A program made the translations under genes and the position numbers. From contig CM034542.1 in the NCBI GenBank assembly GCA_020002185.1, positions 54,157,858-54,221,857 of the forward strand: a stretch of 64,000 nt of DNA, given 5' to 3'. This document shows, in pieces, positions 9,732 through 20,757 of this stretch (positions are counted from its first letter, which is position 1; every line of letters begins with the position of its first letter). Source of the DNA: Paraescarpia echinospica. Its lineage: Eukaryota > Annelida > Polychaeta > Sabellida > Siboglinidae. The notes under the pieces were generated by a model. The model was not told the origin of the DNA, ran no database searches, and worked only from the letters and a program-made list of their open reading frames with translations.

Positions 9732-12529
9732 CTGAAGTCAATTAAAAAAAAAATGTTATACATTACATGCCACAGCAAAGCGGGTATTCAGTTACAAAGT
9801 TATAAAATATACTTTTATGGGCAATTCCACTGTTATGGACGTGGCACTTTGCACACAAAATTGTACGTTTTCACTTCAATAGTGTAGAAAGATTTTAGAT
9901 CACATTATTTTGAATTATGGATTATGTTAATATGATCTCTTGTGTACAGTACTGGTTATGAAATAATATTGGAAAAAATTAATTAGTATTTTGTATTGGT
10001 TAATGAAAAACCGTTACGGATGTGGTATGCTACGGAACCTGTTTTGACCCAAGTGAAACATAAGTGCAAAACTCTGCTCTGTTATAGATGATGGATTTTG
10101 TAATAATATTTTTAATAAGCTTAATAATAGTTATAATTAATGTATGATTAAATTAGTTTATATTGTAAATATAATTTTGGAACTGTGACACGTTGTCCTT
10201 ATTCAGCCTACATTGACTAAATAATATTAATTTATTATTGATTAGAACATACATTTGATAGTAAGTTTCATACAAACTCAGAAATCTAGTAATTAAAGGT
10301 TTAATTAAAAATTTAACACCAGCTAAGCATTGTTAGGAAAGTATGTGTTGTGAAATTCTATGCAAATCTTAATTAAATTATGACAAAATTATGAGTAACA
10401 CAAATTTGAAGGACACTAATCTTTTCAAATTATCAATGGCAAATTAAAAAATATGAATTTATAATTTAAATGTATTTTTTGTCATATCATAGTCAGTAGA
10501 CTGTTGTATATTATTCTAATGTAGGGAAATGTACATTTCTCCGATGTCGCACAGATCTCTCAAGTGCAGTACGACATTTCGGGCTACTGACCATTCATCA
10601 GTGTCATCAATGGAGAATTTTGTCCCATTGTCAAGGAAACAATATTATAGGGTGTGTAAGTCTCGTACCTCGTTTTCATTCTGGAGACATATGGGAACAG
10701 AAAGTTGCTTTGAGCCTTAGGGAATATGACATATTATTGTTTTTGGGTTGTACTCACAGAAATTACAGAGGACTGATAAATGTTCCAGTTTTCGACTGAT
10801 GGAAAGAAACGAAAGCTGTGTGAGAAGTTTTGTGAGTATCTGTTACACTAATCGTGTTTAACGTTGGTTATAGTGTCGCATGACACCTGTAATCACTCGG
10901 GTGACCCGTTTCGACTTACGTAAGGCAGACTAAAACTGGGGATACATTAGCTACATCAGATATACGCAACCAACCTCGTTAACATTGTTCTGTTTTCCTA
11001 GGCATTAAAGTTGGTGGGAAATTGTCATAGGCAAATGTACGTGTTAATGGAATGTTTCTAATTTCATGGTAGATGACAATGTTATACTGGTGGGAGTAAA
11101 ATTTGTGCTACCTAGTGTTTTATGCCATTTTAACTAAGACCACAACAAATTCTTCCATAACGTATCTATGAGCAAAATATCTAACAAACATTATATCAGA
11201 TGTATGCAAATAAACTGCTAGTTTCTTTGAGTGAAGAACTTACAAGTATAGACCCACAAAGTCCAAATCTTGTAAAAGACATCTACTGCCCAAAATCGTG
11301 AACACTATTTGTGCTGTGTAAATCGCTCTCGTGGCCAGAATGTGTCATGTGGTCAGTACAAGATCAGGCATTGTGTTTAAATATGCAAAGAACATTACAA
11401 CACACTGTCAAACTATCAACACAAATTTTACTTTTTAAAACAGAAAAACCAACTGTTGAGTTTTGTTACTTTTATTATAAAATTGGGAAGAATTTCATTT
11501 TTGCAGCAGGTTTTGGGCCGAAGTAGTCCAGGCAGTCGTCTTAAGCAGGATTTGGAAAGGGAGATGCACATCTCGATTTCCCCTCAGTGTATCGCAAACT
11601 TCTTTCTTCAACATTTTAAGGTATTTAGTGGCCTGCATAGGGCGACTTCACAGAAATCGTGAAGAAGTTGGTGCTGTCTCCAACATGCTTCAAGATGCAG
11701 TACTAGTGTTAAAGCAAACTAGAAAGTACCCACTGTACATGTCTGAAGATATTTTGATGATATATTGCCAAATGGAATGTAAAAAACATTATATATATAT
11801 CAGGGATCGATCTGGAAAAAGACATCAGAGATAGAACTATGTGCCTTTTCGAAATTGTATGTGCCCCAAATCAGTAAATTGATTAAAATGTAATTAATTA
11901 ATTTGCATGATAGTATGATCACTTAAATAACCGGGTAAATATGAACATTTATTTAATGTAAGGCATGTGATCATGTTATTATTTAACTTGTTTGAATTCT
12001 ATTCAGGAATGCCTGCACAACTTTTTGTTGGTACACACACACACATATATATATATATAAAACCATCAATATCAACATGAAATGTTCAGTTTTTTTCTTC
12101 AATCTGTAAATTTTAAAAACCAGATAGTCTGGGGAGGTGTGCCCCATTTTCCGTGGGTTAGACATGCTTCTACAGTCTACTGCAGCATGGATAGGGAGAT
12201 TCTAACTGAGAAATACAATGCAGCAGTTTGTGACATTGAGTGACGATTCGCATACGAGAGAGCACTACCTAAAAATAGTCAGAGAACGATGTTGCTTATA
12301 CATTAAAAAACTCATATACACACTGATGCACAAGTGTATGAAATAGCCTCACACAGTCTGTGGTTGAGGCTTCATCAATGCAGTCTTTTGAGGGGAAATT
12401 ACATTATAAGTCAACAAATTAAATTATACTATACAGTAAAGCTATTACATATAAGACTAGAACATAGCAATTGTCTTTTTTGAAAGTTTATGACCCTGGG
12501 TGACGGGGGCATTTGTAATGAACGTACTA
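9732..12529. other. intergenic or 5' intron of ATP1B, no gene recognised
   Basis: AT-rich sequence with only short open frames lacking recognisable motifs. The missing first exon of ATP1B should lie somewhere on the minus strand beyond 9,731, but no convincing ATG exon with a phase-0 GT donor stood out. A (CA)n(TA)n microsatellite is at about 12,034-12,060. Confidence 0.5.
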
Positions 12530-12815
12530 CTACTAGTGTAGTGGTAGCACATCCCCCTGGCATGCCAGCGCTCCGTGTTCGAAACCTGGACCGGGCAGGC
12601 ATGATATTTGATGTAAAAACCTGGCTCTCAACATTGGGAACTGTACATGTATCCCTCGTGACTCGGAGATCACGTTAATGTCGGTCCCGTCTCAATTTGG
12701 GACGTAAAGGAATGACTGGTGACGGCGACAAGCAACCTGGCAGTGACTATCCTCAGTGCCAGCATATAAAGGCTGGTTTGGCGATAATGTTCTGAAAAAG
12801 GCTGACTAGTTGAAT
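12530..12815 (+). repeat. tRNA-derived SINE
   Basis: Contains a polymerase III A-box-like TAGTGTAGTGGTAGCAC (about 12,534-12,550) and a B-box GTGTTCGAAACCTGG (about 12,574-12,588) at normal tRNA spacing, followed by about 230 bases of unrelated body (CTCGTGACTCGGAGATCACG, CAATTTGGGACGTAAAGG). The acceptor stem does not pair, so it is not a working tRNA gene. It ends just before the TIR element at 12,822. Confidence 0.65.
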
Positions 12816-12821
12816 GAGACC

Positions 12822-14302
12822 ATAAGCCAGTTCGGAATTCCGACTACGCGTGCGTTAACTCCCTTGTTACGCTTCCGGGTCAGAGTGCAATCTACATAAA
12901 CAGTCGTTGACAATGCAGCCATGTTCTGTTATTTATGCGATGCAAACACAAACTATTGTCATGTATGAAGCTATTTGCACACTAGGTCCATTCGGGGAGT
13001 AACTCACTGGGACAAATATCGAACATAGTGTATATTGCATATTAAATAATATTTATGTCAAATTAGTAGCCTACTCGTCAACTCGTAGTTGCAGCTGCAG
13101 GTTGTGTACTCACAAGCGGAAAATTCATGCCAACTCAAATAAATCTCGCTTTCTAAGACTCAAGTTAAACTAGTTATAGACAGTCAGTTGCAAGACAGAC
13201 TTTTGTTAACTATGTGTACACAATGTCAATATATCTGCTATCGATATGAATGGATATCCAGCCACACAATTTCATCATTATATCATAGGGGTTGAAGGTG
13301 TAAATTTCGAGTAAAATACAAAAAAATATACCTCAACGGTAGTGAACGTTTGATCATGTTGACATTACTTTCAGCTACAATAAATATGCTATTGTCAACA
13401 CTACCCCTCGATACCAAAAATTTGCAACAATACGCCCTTAACACTAAACATACTGCAACAACACTATACTTCTTAGACATAAAAAATATGCAACATCACC
13501 CAACTCTCAACATCAACAATAACCGATCTGTGCCCTGTTTACACCTAAAATCTCCATCACTATCCCCTCCTCAATGACGGAAATATCTCTAACACCACCC
13601 CCACAGGACACAAAAAGTGGGACATGTGCAATCTTAGACTGTAATTCTGTTTCGTATCCATAAAAAAATCATCCACGCTACAACCCTAGGCTGGGTGCTT
13701 TCTCAGTGTTGTCTGCCAGGTCGTCAGTTCTGTCACAATATACATACATGCACAGGGGCCACACCAAGCCTTGAATTATACATTTTTTTGGGCAGGGAGC
13801 CTACTGACTCGCAATATATATATATAGCGACCCTCAATCAGTAATTATTAATTTTGATCGACATCCCTTTCACTTAATTCCCCCAGTCAGTCAGTGTCCA
13901 GATTAGTGAATCAGTCTGCAAAAACATCACTTTGCATCGTCAAAAGCCTGTGTACTGCCCCGCTTTTGGTAAACTTCCCCTTTCACGTTAGCCTTCGGGA
14001 ATGACGCATTGAATCACCGGCGAACGCCAGTGCAACATGTTCGTCCTTGTTCTAATTTTGGCAGCTCTGTGTCCTGTAAATATTCTTGAATTTTATCTTT
14101 GCTCCATAAATGAAACTTGTTAAAATCAACCTTAATGCCAATAGTGGCGACGATCACAAAAAGCGCGAAATAATTATGGAAAGCCAGAAACAAGACAACA
14201 AACTGGAACTTCTGTATAATTTTAGCAGGCACATGTGAGTTGTTTATGTCGATTGACCTATGACATTACCCATTGCGGCAGCGAAACTCCGAACTGGCTT
14301 AT
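12822..14302. mobile_element. DNA transposon with ATAAGCCAGTTCGGA terminal repeats
   Basis: The left end reads ATAAGCCAGTTCGGA at 12,822 and the right end reads TCCGAACTGGCTTAT ending at 14,302, a perfect 15-bp inverted pair; a shared ACATAAACA block follows inside each end. The right part carries a minus-strand open frame (14,232-14,014) that includes KFHLWSKDKIQEYLQDTELP, vaguely like a SAP DNA-binding motif. Between is about 1.1 kb of AT-rich sequence with no transposase. Probably a non-autonomous derivative. Target duplication not resolved, and the next element starts immediately at the right end. Confidence 0.65.
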
Positions 14303-14900
14303 TTGTGTGGCGGCCTAGGAAAACCAGTCGGAAGTCGCCAGGCGTAATTGCCCGCAAGCACGTCATAAAGATGATTTTGCGTCATTGGGTTGATTTTAAG
14401 ATTTCGCTGCGATCTTTTAGCTAACATACTTAAATATAAGTTCACCAAGTAGTTTCCTGATTACCTAAATGAAACTTGTACTTTTTTGTGTTTTTGTAAC
14501 TGTGAAGTTCGTTCTAGGTTGCAGTGTTTTATATAGCGCACAATTTTGCGAACGCTTGAAACGCAGGACAGAAGTTCCCATGCCCATGTATGGCATACCG
14601 TTTGAAAGCTATTTACAGCACGCAGTTCCCTAGCAGCAGTGCGCTTGAATACGTTGGAAGAAAATTGAGTGCACAGTGAAAGTTAACGGGATTTTATTTG
14701 GAAGTTGGATTGGAGTTGTTTATGTAGTTCGATTAATTATTAGTTTAGTTTGATGTTGCTGTAGTTTATATCTGTACATATTTCCTAACAGTTTAACATG
14801 TTATCGAACCGGATTTCGTTGGAAATACAGACTACAGAACGAATTTTGTTTCGTGTTTATGATCTTCGAAAAATCAATGATGGCTATGCCCATGGCCATG

Positions 14901-15278
14901 GGCATGGATGGACCGAAGTCAAACAATGTTGCTCGGTGTTTCAACGGACTGGCATTGGTGAATATGCAGTATATCACAAGTGGGGACATTCTCAACGAAC
15001 TTGTGAATGACTACTTTGTGACACACCCGATCGGCAATGATGACACTGATTCGGACTTGTCTGATTCGAGCGAGGACGACTTTGACCCGGAGCTGGCAGA
15101 GGAAGTGAGCAGATCTGTCAATGGTCAAACTGTTTATGACAAACCCGAGGCGCAAGATGAGAACACAAACGCCTCTCTTCAGACCCAAACAACAACAGTT
15201 CTTTTTAGAGCTAACCACATATTCATGGAAGAGTTTGCTACCTCTTGCGTGTTGATTAGTAATATACATTTTTGCTAA
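14901..15278 (+). CDS. hypothetical acidic ORF inside TIR element
   Basis: I chose the ATG giving MDGPKSNNVARCFNGLALVN; an in-frame ATG at 14,853 is also possible. The 126-residue-scale product has a central acidic run (DDTDSDLSDSSEDDFDPELA) and ends in a hydrophobic, less convincing tail, so the real protein may splice out after about 15,200. Acidic N-terminal regions of this kind occur in several transposase families, piggyBac among them, but no catalytic domain follows. I do not recognise it. Its position between the two terminal repeats suggests it belongs to the element. Confidence 0.35.
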   Translation, partial: GMDGPKSNNVARCFNGLALVNMQYITSGDILNELVNDYFVTHPIGNDDTDSDLSDSSEDDFDPELAEEVSRSVNGQTVYDKPEAQDENTNASLQTQTTTVLFRANHIFMEEFATSCVLISNIHFC

Positions 15279-15289
15279 CAAACTACAAC

Positions 15290-15790
15290 TTTTTTGATGG
15301 GTGCTCTCTTTAAAATATTGTAACTTTAAAAGTAACCATCAGAATTTGATAATAATTTTAGTGTTCCAAAGCTGAGGTACATAGTTACATTTTCTTAACT
15401 ACATTGGACATGGTAATAGCACTGGATTTTTTGTAATAATATTAATACTGCAGCAACATTTTATTTTGACATGAATTATGATGATTCCAGACACTACGAG
15501 TACTTTTCTCCTGCAATAATGTTTGACGGGTGCCCTCTTTAAAATCTTGTAACTTTAAAAGTAGACATCAGAATTTTATAATTATTTATGTAAGCTAAAG
15601 CTAACAAACACAGCTACATTTGCTTCACTGGATTGTATATGGCAATAGCAGCAGATATTTTGTTATACCATCATGAAGTTTTGTTTTCATGTGACTAACG
15701 ACTCTCGACTTTAAAACTGATTTTTCTCCTGAATTAATTTTTGATAGGGGCCCTCTTTAAATTCTTGTAACTTTGGTTATGGTGGGAATA
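15290..15790 (+). repeat. diverged tandem repeat, unit ~220-230 bp
   Basis: Three unit starts share GGGTGCYCTCTTTAAAAT followed by CTTGTAACTTTAAAAGTA, at about 15,297, 15,529 and 15,747. The last copy is cut short. It follows the acidic ORF and lies inside the TIR element, so it may be a repeated 3' UTR or subterminal region. Confidence 0.7.
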
Positions 15791-16291
15791 TTTGAATACA
15801 GTAAACTGTAGTGGAATTGGAAATAGTGTTGCTTTCCATTTCTTGAATAAAAAGTACATTATATTTTTGTCAATGTGACTGATTTTCCTAGGCCGCCACA
15901 CATTTAAGTTATTACATTGTAACCACAATAATACAGACTTGTCAGTTAATAGAAAGTTGCCAAGCGCTGGAAACAACTACAACTATTTGTAAGCCTTGCC
16001 TAGGCTTGGTGATGGACTCCTGGAGGCTGTGGAGCCAGAGGCATGATTTATAAACATGTTTTTAAAACATTTATTTTTTCGTTTATAATGTACTCCAGTT
16101 GTCAATTATAATATTTAGCCAACATACATGCATTTAAAAACGAGCATATAGATTATAGTGTAGATGTAGGGGTTTGTATTAAAATAGGCTAAGAGAATTA
16201 GAACACGAGATTTCAGTGCCACGAATTTTGACCTGTCCCGAATTTTCCGGTCGTGAGTATATCTGACCCACCGTCTAGTTCGAAATTTGGA

Positions 16292-18786
16292 TTTCGCCGG
16301 AATATTTTCGTAAATATATTTATCCAGTTTCTAGTATGTAGCTATATCTAACTTATTTTCCTGGCACATACACCATAACGTTATTAATACAACTGGGCAC
16401 TCTACTAATATTACTAACAGACGCAGCAACAATTATTTACAACTTACCATCTACAAAATAGATTAGCGTACATTGGCACAAATTCAACGCGCCACGATAT
16501 AGACGCGCGCCAAGCCTCACTTTAGTAAACCTTATCAAAACACTAACTTGGCGCCACAAAAACGGAGTATGTTTCCTGAAAAAAATACCATTAAAGATGC
16601 CAAGTGTGATCGTTTTTATTGTATAATAAATCAGCGTTGATAGAACCCACGATTTTTGACGCAGGCGTCTTCGACGAGATTTGGGTTTAACAAGATTGCC
16701 ACCCAGAGAATTAACTCTAGCTGGCAGGTGGACAAGTTAGCCCTTTGGCTTATCGAGAGTCCGACCCTTTTATCTATGACAATGTGTATCCCGCCCGTCT
16801 GAGGTATGTGTCGATTTTATTTTTAAACATATTCACGCTACTAGCACCCACACAATCAGCAGGTAATCTATTCCATTCATTTACAGTCCTTTGTGAAAAT
16901 GAAAACTTTCTTATATCCAATCTACTCTGCACCTTTGCCAATGTAAGTTCATGTCCTCTAGTCCTTCTATCTTTCTTAACTGAGAAAAAAATATTTCTAT
17001 CAATATTTTCATAACCCTTCAATATTTTAAACACTTCTATCTGATCTCCTCTCAATCTCCTGGTCTCTAGTGTTGTTAAACCACATTCTTTTAGACGTTT
17101 TTCATAACTAAGATCCCTCAGTTTTGGTATCATTTTAGTCGCTCTCCTCTGTACTCTTTCTAGCATATCTATGTCCTTCTTGCGGTATGGCCTCCACGCT
17201 TGTATACAATATTCTAAATGAGGCCTAACTATTGTTTTGTACAGCGGTATTATTAGCTCTTTTTCCTTATACGTTATGTTTCGCCTAATTAATCCAAGGA
17301 TTTGATTTCCCTTTGAAGCTGCAATTCCGCACTGCTCTGAAACCTTCATATCAGCACTAATGGTTAACCCTAAGTCCTTTTATTTTACAGTAGTACTTAG
17401 TACAGTACCCCCCATTGTATATTCTACCTCTTCGTTCCCATGTCCTGTGTGGAGGCATTTACATTTCCCAAAATTGAACAGCATTTGCCACTTTTCAGAC
17501 CATTTGATCAACCTGTCAAGATCATCTTGTAAATGCTGTCTATCTCCATCACTTTTAATCCTTCTAAACACTTTTGTATCATCCGCAAATTTCAACACCT
17601 TGCTTGTTATTTCATCATCCAAATCGTTGATATATATTAAGAATAATATAGGTCCCAATACTGATCCCTGTGGTACCCCACTCAATACCGATTTCCAGTT
17701 TGAAGCCTCCCCATCAACTACTACACGTTGTCTTCTGTCAATCAGCCATTGCTCTATCCAGTTTATTATACCATTTCCTATGCCATTGGCCTTTAGTTTA
17801 AGCAGTAATCTTTGATGTGGTACTTTGTCGAAAGCTTTTTGAAAATCTAAGTAGACGATATCTACTGGTGATCCCTCATCTACCCACTTAGTGATGTCTT
17901 CCAAAAAACATAACATATTTGTTAAGCATGACCTCGCTTTAAAAAAACCATGTTGAGATGGGTTAATCAAGTTGTGTTTAACAAGAAAATCCACCATGTG
18001 ATCTTTAATTAGTCTTTCTAATAATTTACAAATCACTGATGTTAAACTCACTGGTCTATAGTTCTCTGACTTGTTTCTCGAACCTTTTTTGAATAATGGT
18101 ATAATATTTGCTTCTTTCCATTCTAAAGGAACCACTCCCTCTTCTAATGACAAGTTGAAAACTGTTGCAAGCGGTATGCTATTTTGTTGTACAATTTCCA
18201 ATAGTAGTTTGGGTGGAATACCATCCACACCAGGTGATTTATTATCCTTCATAACCCTTATTTTCTTAGCTACCATTTCTGGGGTTACAATTAATTGTCC
18301 TAAATAGTCTGAATCTGCCCCCTTGAACTTAGCCTCTGGTACTGGCAGTGAACTAATATCTTCCCTGGTAAACACTGAACTAAAGTACTCATTCAGGTCT
18401 TCTGCCATTAAGAATCCCTCTGATATTATATTTCCAGCACTATCTTCTAGAGGACCGACCTTATCTCGAACTTTCTGTTTGCTTCGAACATACGCATAAA
18501 AACTCTTGCTGTCATGTTTTATATTACTAGCTAATTGTTGTTCATAGCTTCTCTTTGAATTTCTAATTTCAGCTGTAGCTTGGTTAAGTGCTTCTTTATA
18601 ACTGTTGTAGTCTTCATCATTTCCAGTACATCTATATGACTTCCACATCATTTGTTTATACTTAATTTTTCTAATGGCTTCTTTCGTTAAGTGTTTCTTT
18701 TTGGACCGTTTTCCTTGTTTTTTGAAGGGTACAAATTTATCGACTATGCACTTAATTTTTCCGGTTTCGCCGGTATATTTTCGTAA
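16292..18786 (-). mobile_element. CR1-like LINE, 5'-truncated, with candidate target duplication
   Basis: A minus-strand non-LTR retrotransposon carrying the reverse transcriptase ORF described separately and about 460 bases of 3' UTR. A 22-base sequence beginning TTTCGCCGG and ending ATTTTCGTAA occurs at 16,292-16,313 and again at 18,765-18,786 with a single mismatch, in direct orientation, as expected for a target-site duplication flanking a 5'-truncated insertion. The endonuclease domain is absent, consistent with truncation. Confidence 0.72.
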
Positions 18787-18795
18787 GTACTTCAC
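16774..18795 (-). pseudogene. CR1-like reverse transcriptase, one nonsense codon
   Basis: The open frame runs 18,795-17,383, hits TAA at 17,380-17,382, and resumes in the same frame to 16,774. Fingers/palm motifs are present in order: SENYRPVSLTSVICKLLERL, then YLDFQKAFDKVPHQRL, SGVPQGSVLGPILFLIYIND and LKFADDTKVF (catalytic FADD). The part after the stop is the C-terminal domain with RNITYKEKELIIPLYKTIVR, HLEYCIQAWRPY and VQRRATKMIP. Only the single stop codon interrupts it, so inactivation looks recent, though 5' truncation alone already makes it immobile. The ATG at 18,795 falls partly in the flanking repeat and is probably fortuitous. Confidence 0.88.
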
Positions 18796-18799
18796 TCAA

Positions 18800-20635
18800 A
18801 ACAACTTTTGTAAGTTTGTTTGCAGAATTTGGAGGGAATGTGTTAGAGATTTAGCACATAAATATCTTACGGAAGAATTTGATCAGGTTTTAGTAAAAAT
18901 GGCAAAACACGATTGGACCCACGATTATTGCCTACACCAGTACACATTAATTTATTAAGATACGATATAACAAAATGTTTACAATAAAACGATCAGTTAA
19001 GGTGTTTTTTTACTTTTGCTAAATTTTCTGAATATTTTTTTGAAATCAGACATTTTTTATAACATTATATAAATATTTGAGTGTATCGCACTGCCATTGT
19101 TTAGTCTTCAGATTTCACTGTGGTTGCAACTTCTGCATCGTGTCTCTCTCATGTGAAGTAGCTTAGTAATATTAATAAATGTATGTGTATATATATATAT
19201 CGCTCTCTCTCTCTCATAAAGTTAATATGAATGGATTTTTTTGCTTTATTGTAGGTAAAGAAATATGCATCAAATCAGATACTGGGAGACAACCAGCAGG
19301 GGTACCAATAGAGACAAGTTGTGACTAGTGTTGCCAGTGAATGAAAATGTGTGTGTTTATGCCCACAAATTAAACATACCCTGTAGAGTAAAAGTAATGA
19401 ATTTGCTATCAGAACTTGTTTTTGCATACTAGATTGCGACATTTTATTAATATTGCATTTATGTACACAGTGTTGAGGTAATGTCACTATAAATGAATAC
19501 CAACATCAAGAACAATGCAAACAAAAATATAATTACAAGCTATTTACAGCACTCTATATACAGACATACATGCATATTTTGAAATATAACAATAACATTT
19601 TTAATTGCCACACACAGCTCATTGGATGCCACACTATAATGACAAAGCAAGTTCATGTTGTTGCAACATTATATAACCCTGGTATATTAACACTCACAAA
19701 ATCAGCAAATAATATTACCCTCCATTGATGTAAATTAATACACTGGAACAGATAAGCCAGATGAAAAATTAAATAATTAAGTGTAAAAAATGCACAGTGA
19801 ACAAGTTTTATGCTTATCAGTTGTTTCACCAATGTTTAGTATTTACTGAATCAGCAAAAAAGAGTGCATACATTTATAGCAGTGTCCCTCTCAAAATAGC
19901 AGCACTGAAGTCAGGCACATCCGAGTAACCACATTTGTTTTCTTTGAATAATTTTTATCAGGTTTGTATGCAGTGAAAACTTCAAACATAGCTCTTTTAA
20001 TATAACTTTTCACACACTTTATAGGCCAACTACTAAGTTTAGGTGAATGTTTTTTTACTTGCTCTGTTACCCAGATGGCAGTGCTTATGCCTAGCATCAT
20101 TTGTACTAGTGAACAAGTATGCCTTCTCATCTCTGCTCAATATTTGGTGCTACATTGCTCTAATCCATATAACAATAATGGGAATTTTCCGAATCATTTC
20201 ATTGTAGTGATGAAGTTGAATTACACAGAGTAGAAGTGACAGGGCAATACTCAAGGACGTGATGATACATTGCCTTCTGGTGGTTCCGCAGCTAAATCAC
20301 CATTCCAAGAAGCAGAACCTGAACGATCATGTAAAAAAATCATCAGTTTTATGAATTATGTTCAAATGTGTTCGATTACTGTAAAACAAAGCACTTACCA
20401 AATCAAAACAATCGCCAAATTTGTCTCATGCTACAAATAACTATTACTTGCACAGTTTACAATTTTCATATTTATTACAGCAAACGGATAGGCTATGGAC
20501 AGAAACTGATGTAAAAATAACTGAGGGTTGCATTCAGTGCCATTTCTATATCCAGTTTGATGTACGTCTCTTTTTGGATATCACAACTCTTTCCAAGGTT
20601 TATTACAGTGACACTGAAGTGACTGTTGTCATGTG
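18800..20635. other. intergenic, no gene recognised
   Basis: AT-rich, short open frames only, TA/CT microsatellite at about 19,188-19,218. The 3' UTR and polyadenylation site of CARF (minus strand, stop at 20,636) should lie in the right part of this interval. Confidence 0.5.
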
Positions 20636-20757
20636 TTAGGATTCTTCCATCTCGTCATGTATATCTGTGTGATCACTCGCTGCGTCATTGTCATTATTCT
20701 CATCATGGTCATTGTTCCCACTGTTGTCATCTTCCAATTTTATGCATGTCTCAGGAT
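20636..20757 (-). CDS. CARF: CARF exon 12: C terminus
   Basis: Acceptor TTATTGCAG, stop TAA at 20,636-20,638. Encodes [20 protein letters not shown] and [20 protein letters not shown], a strongly acidic tail. KLED resembles a sumoylation consensus (psi-K-x-D/E), which is only a pattern match. Confidence 0.82.

Larger units (their letters stand above)
14303..15907. mobile_element. DNA transposon with GTGTGGCGGCCTAGGAAAA terminal repeats
   Basis: The left end, TTGTGTGGCGGCCTAGGAAA at about 14,303, and the right end near 15,880-15,907 (TTTTCCTAGGCCGCCACACA) are inverted copies, extended inside by CCAGTC/GACTG. The interior holds one acidic open frame (14,901-15,278) and a diverged tandem repeat. 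No known transposase domain is visible. The class is undetermined; superfamily assignment would need the target duplication, which is unclear. Confidence 0.62.

Noticed and set aside
12530..12600. Functional tRNA gene
   Set aside because: Same reasoning: polymerase III boxes without a pairing acceptor stem, followed by a SINE body.
14014..14232. Missing first exon of ATP1B
   Set aside because: The minus-strand frame has a hydrophobic start but no match to beta-subunit N termini and ends in a stop; it lies within a TIR element.
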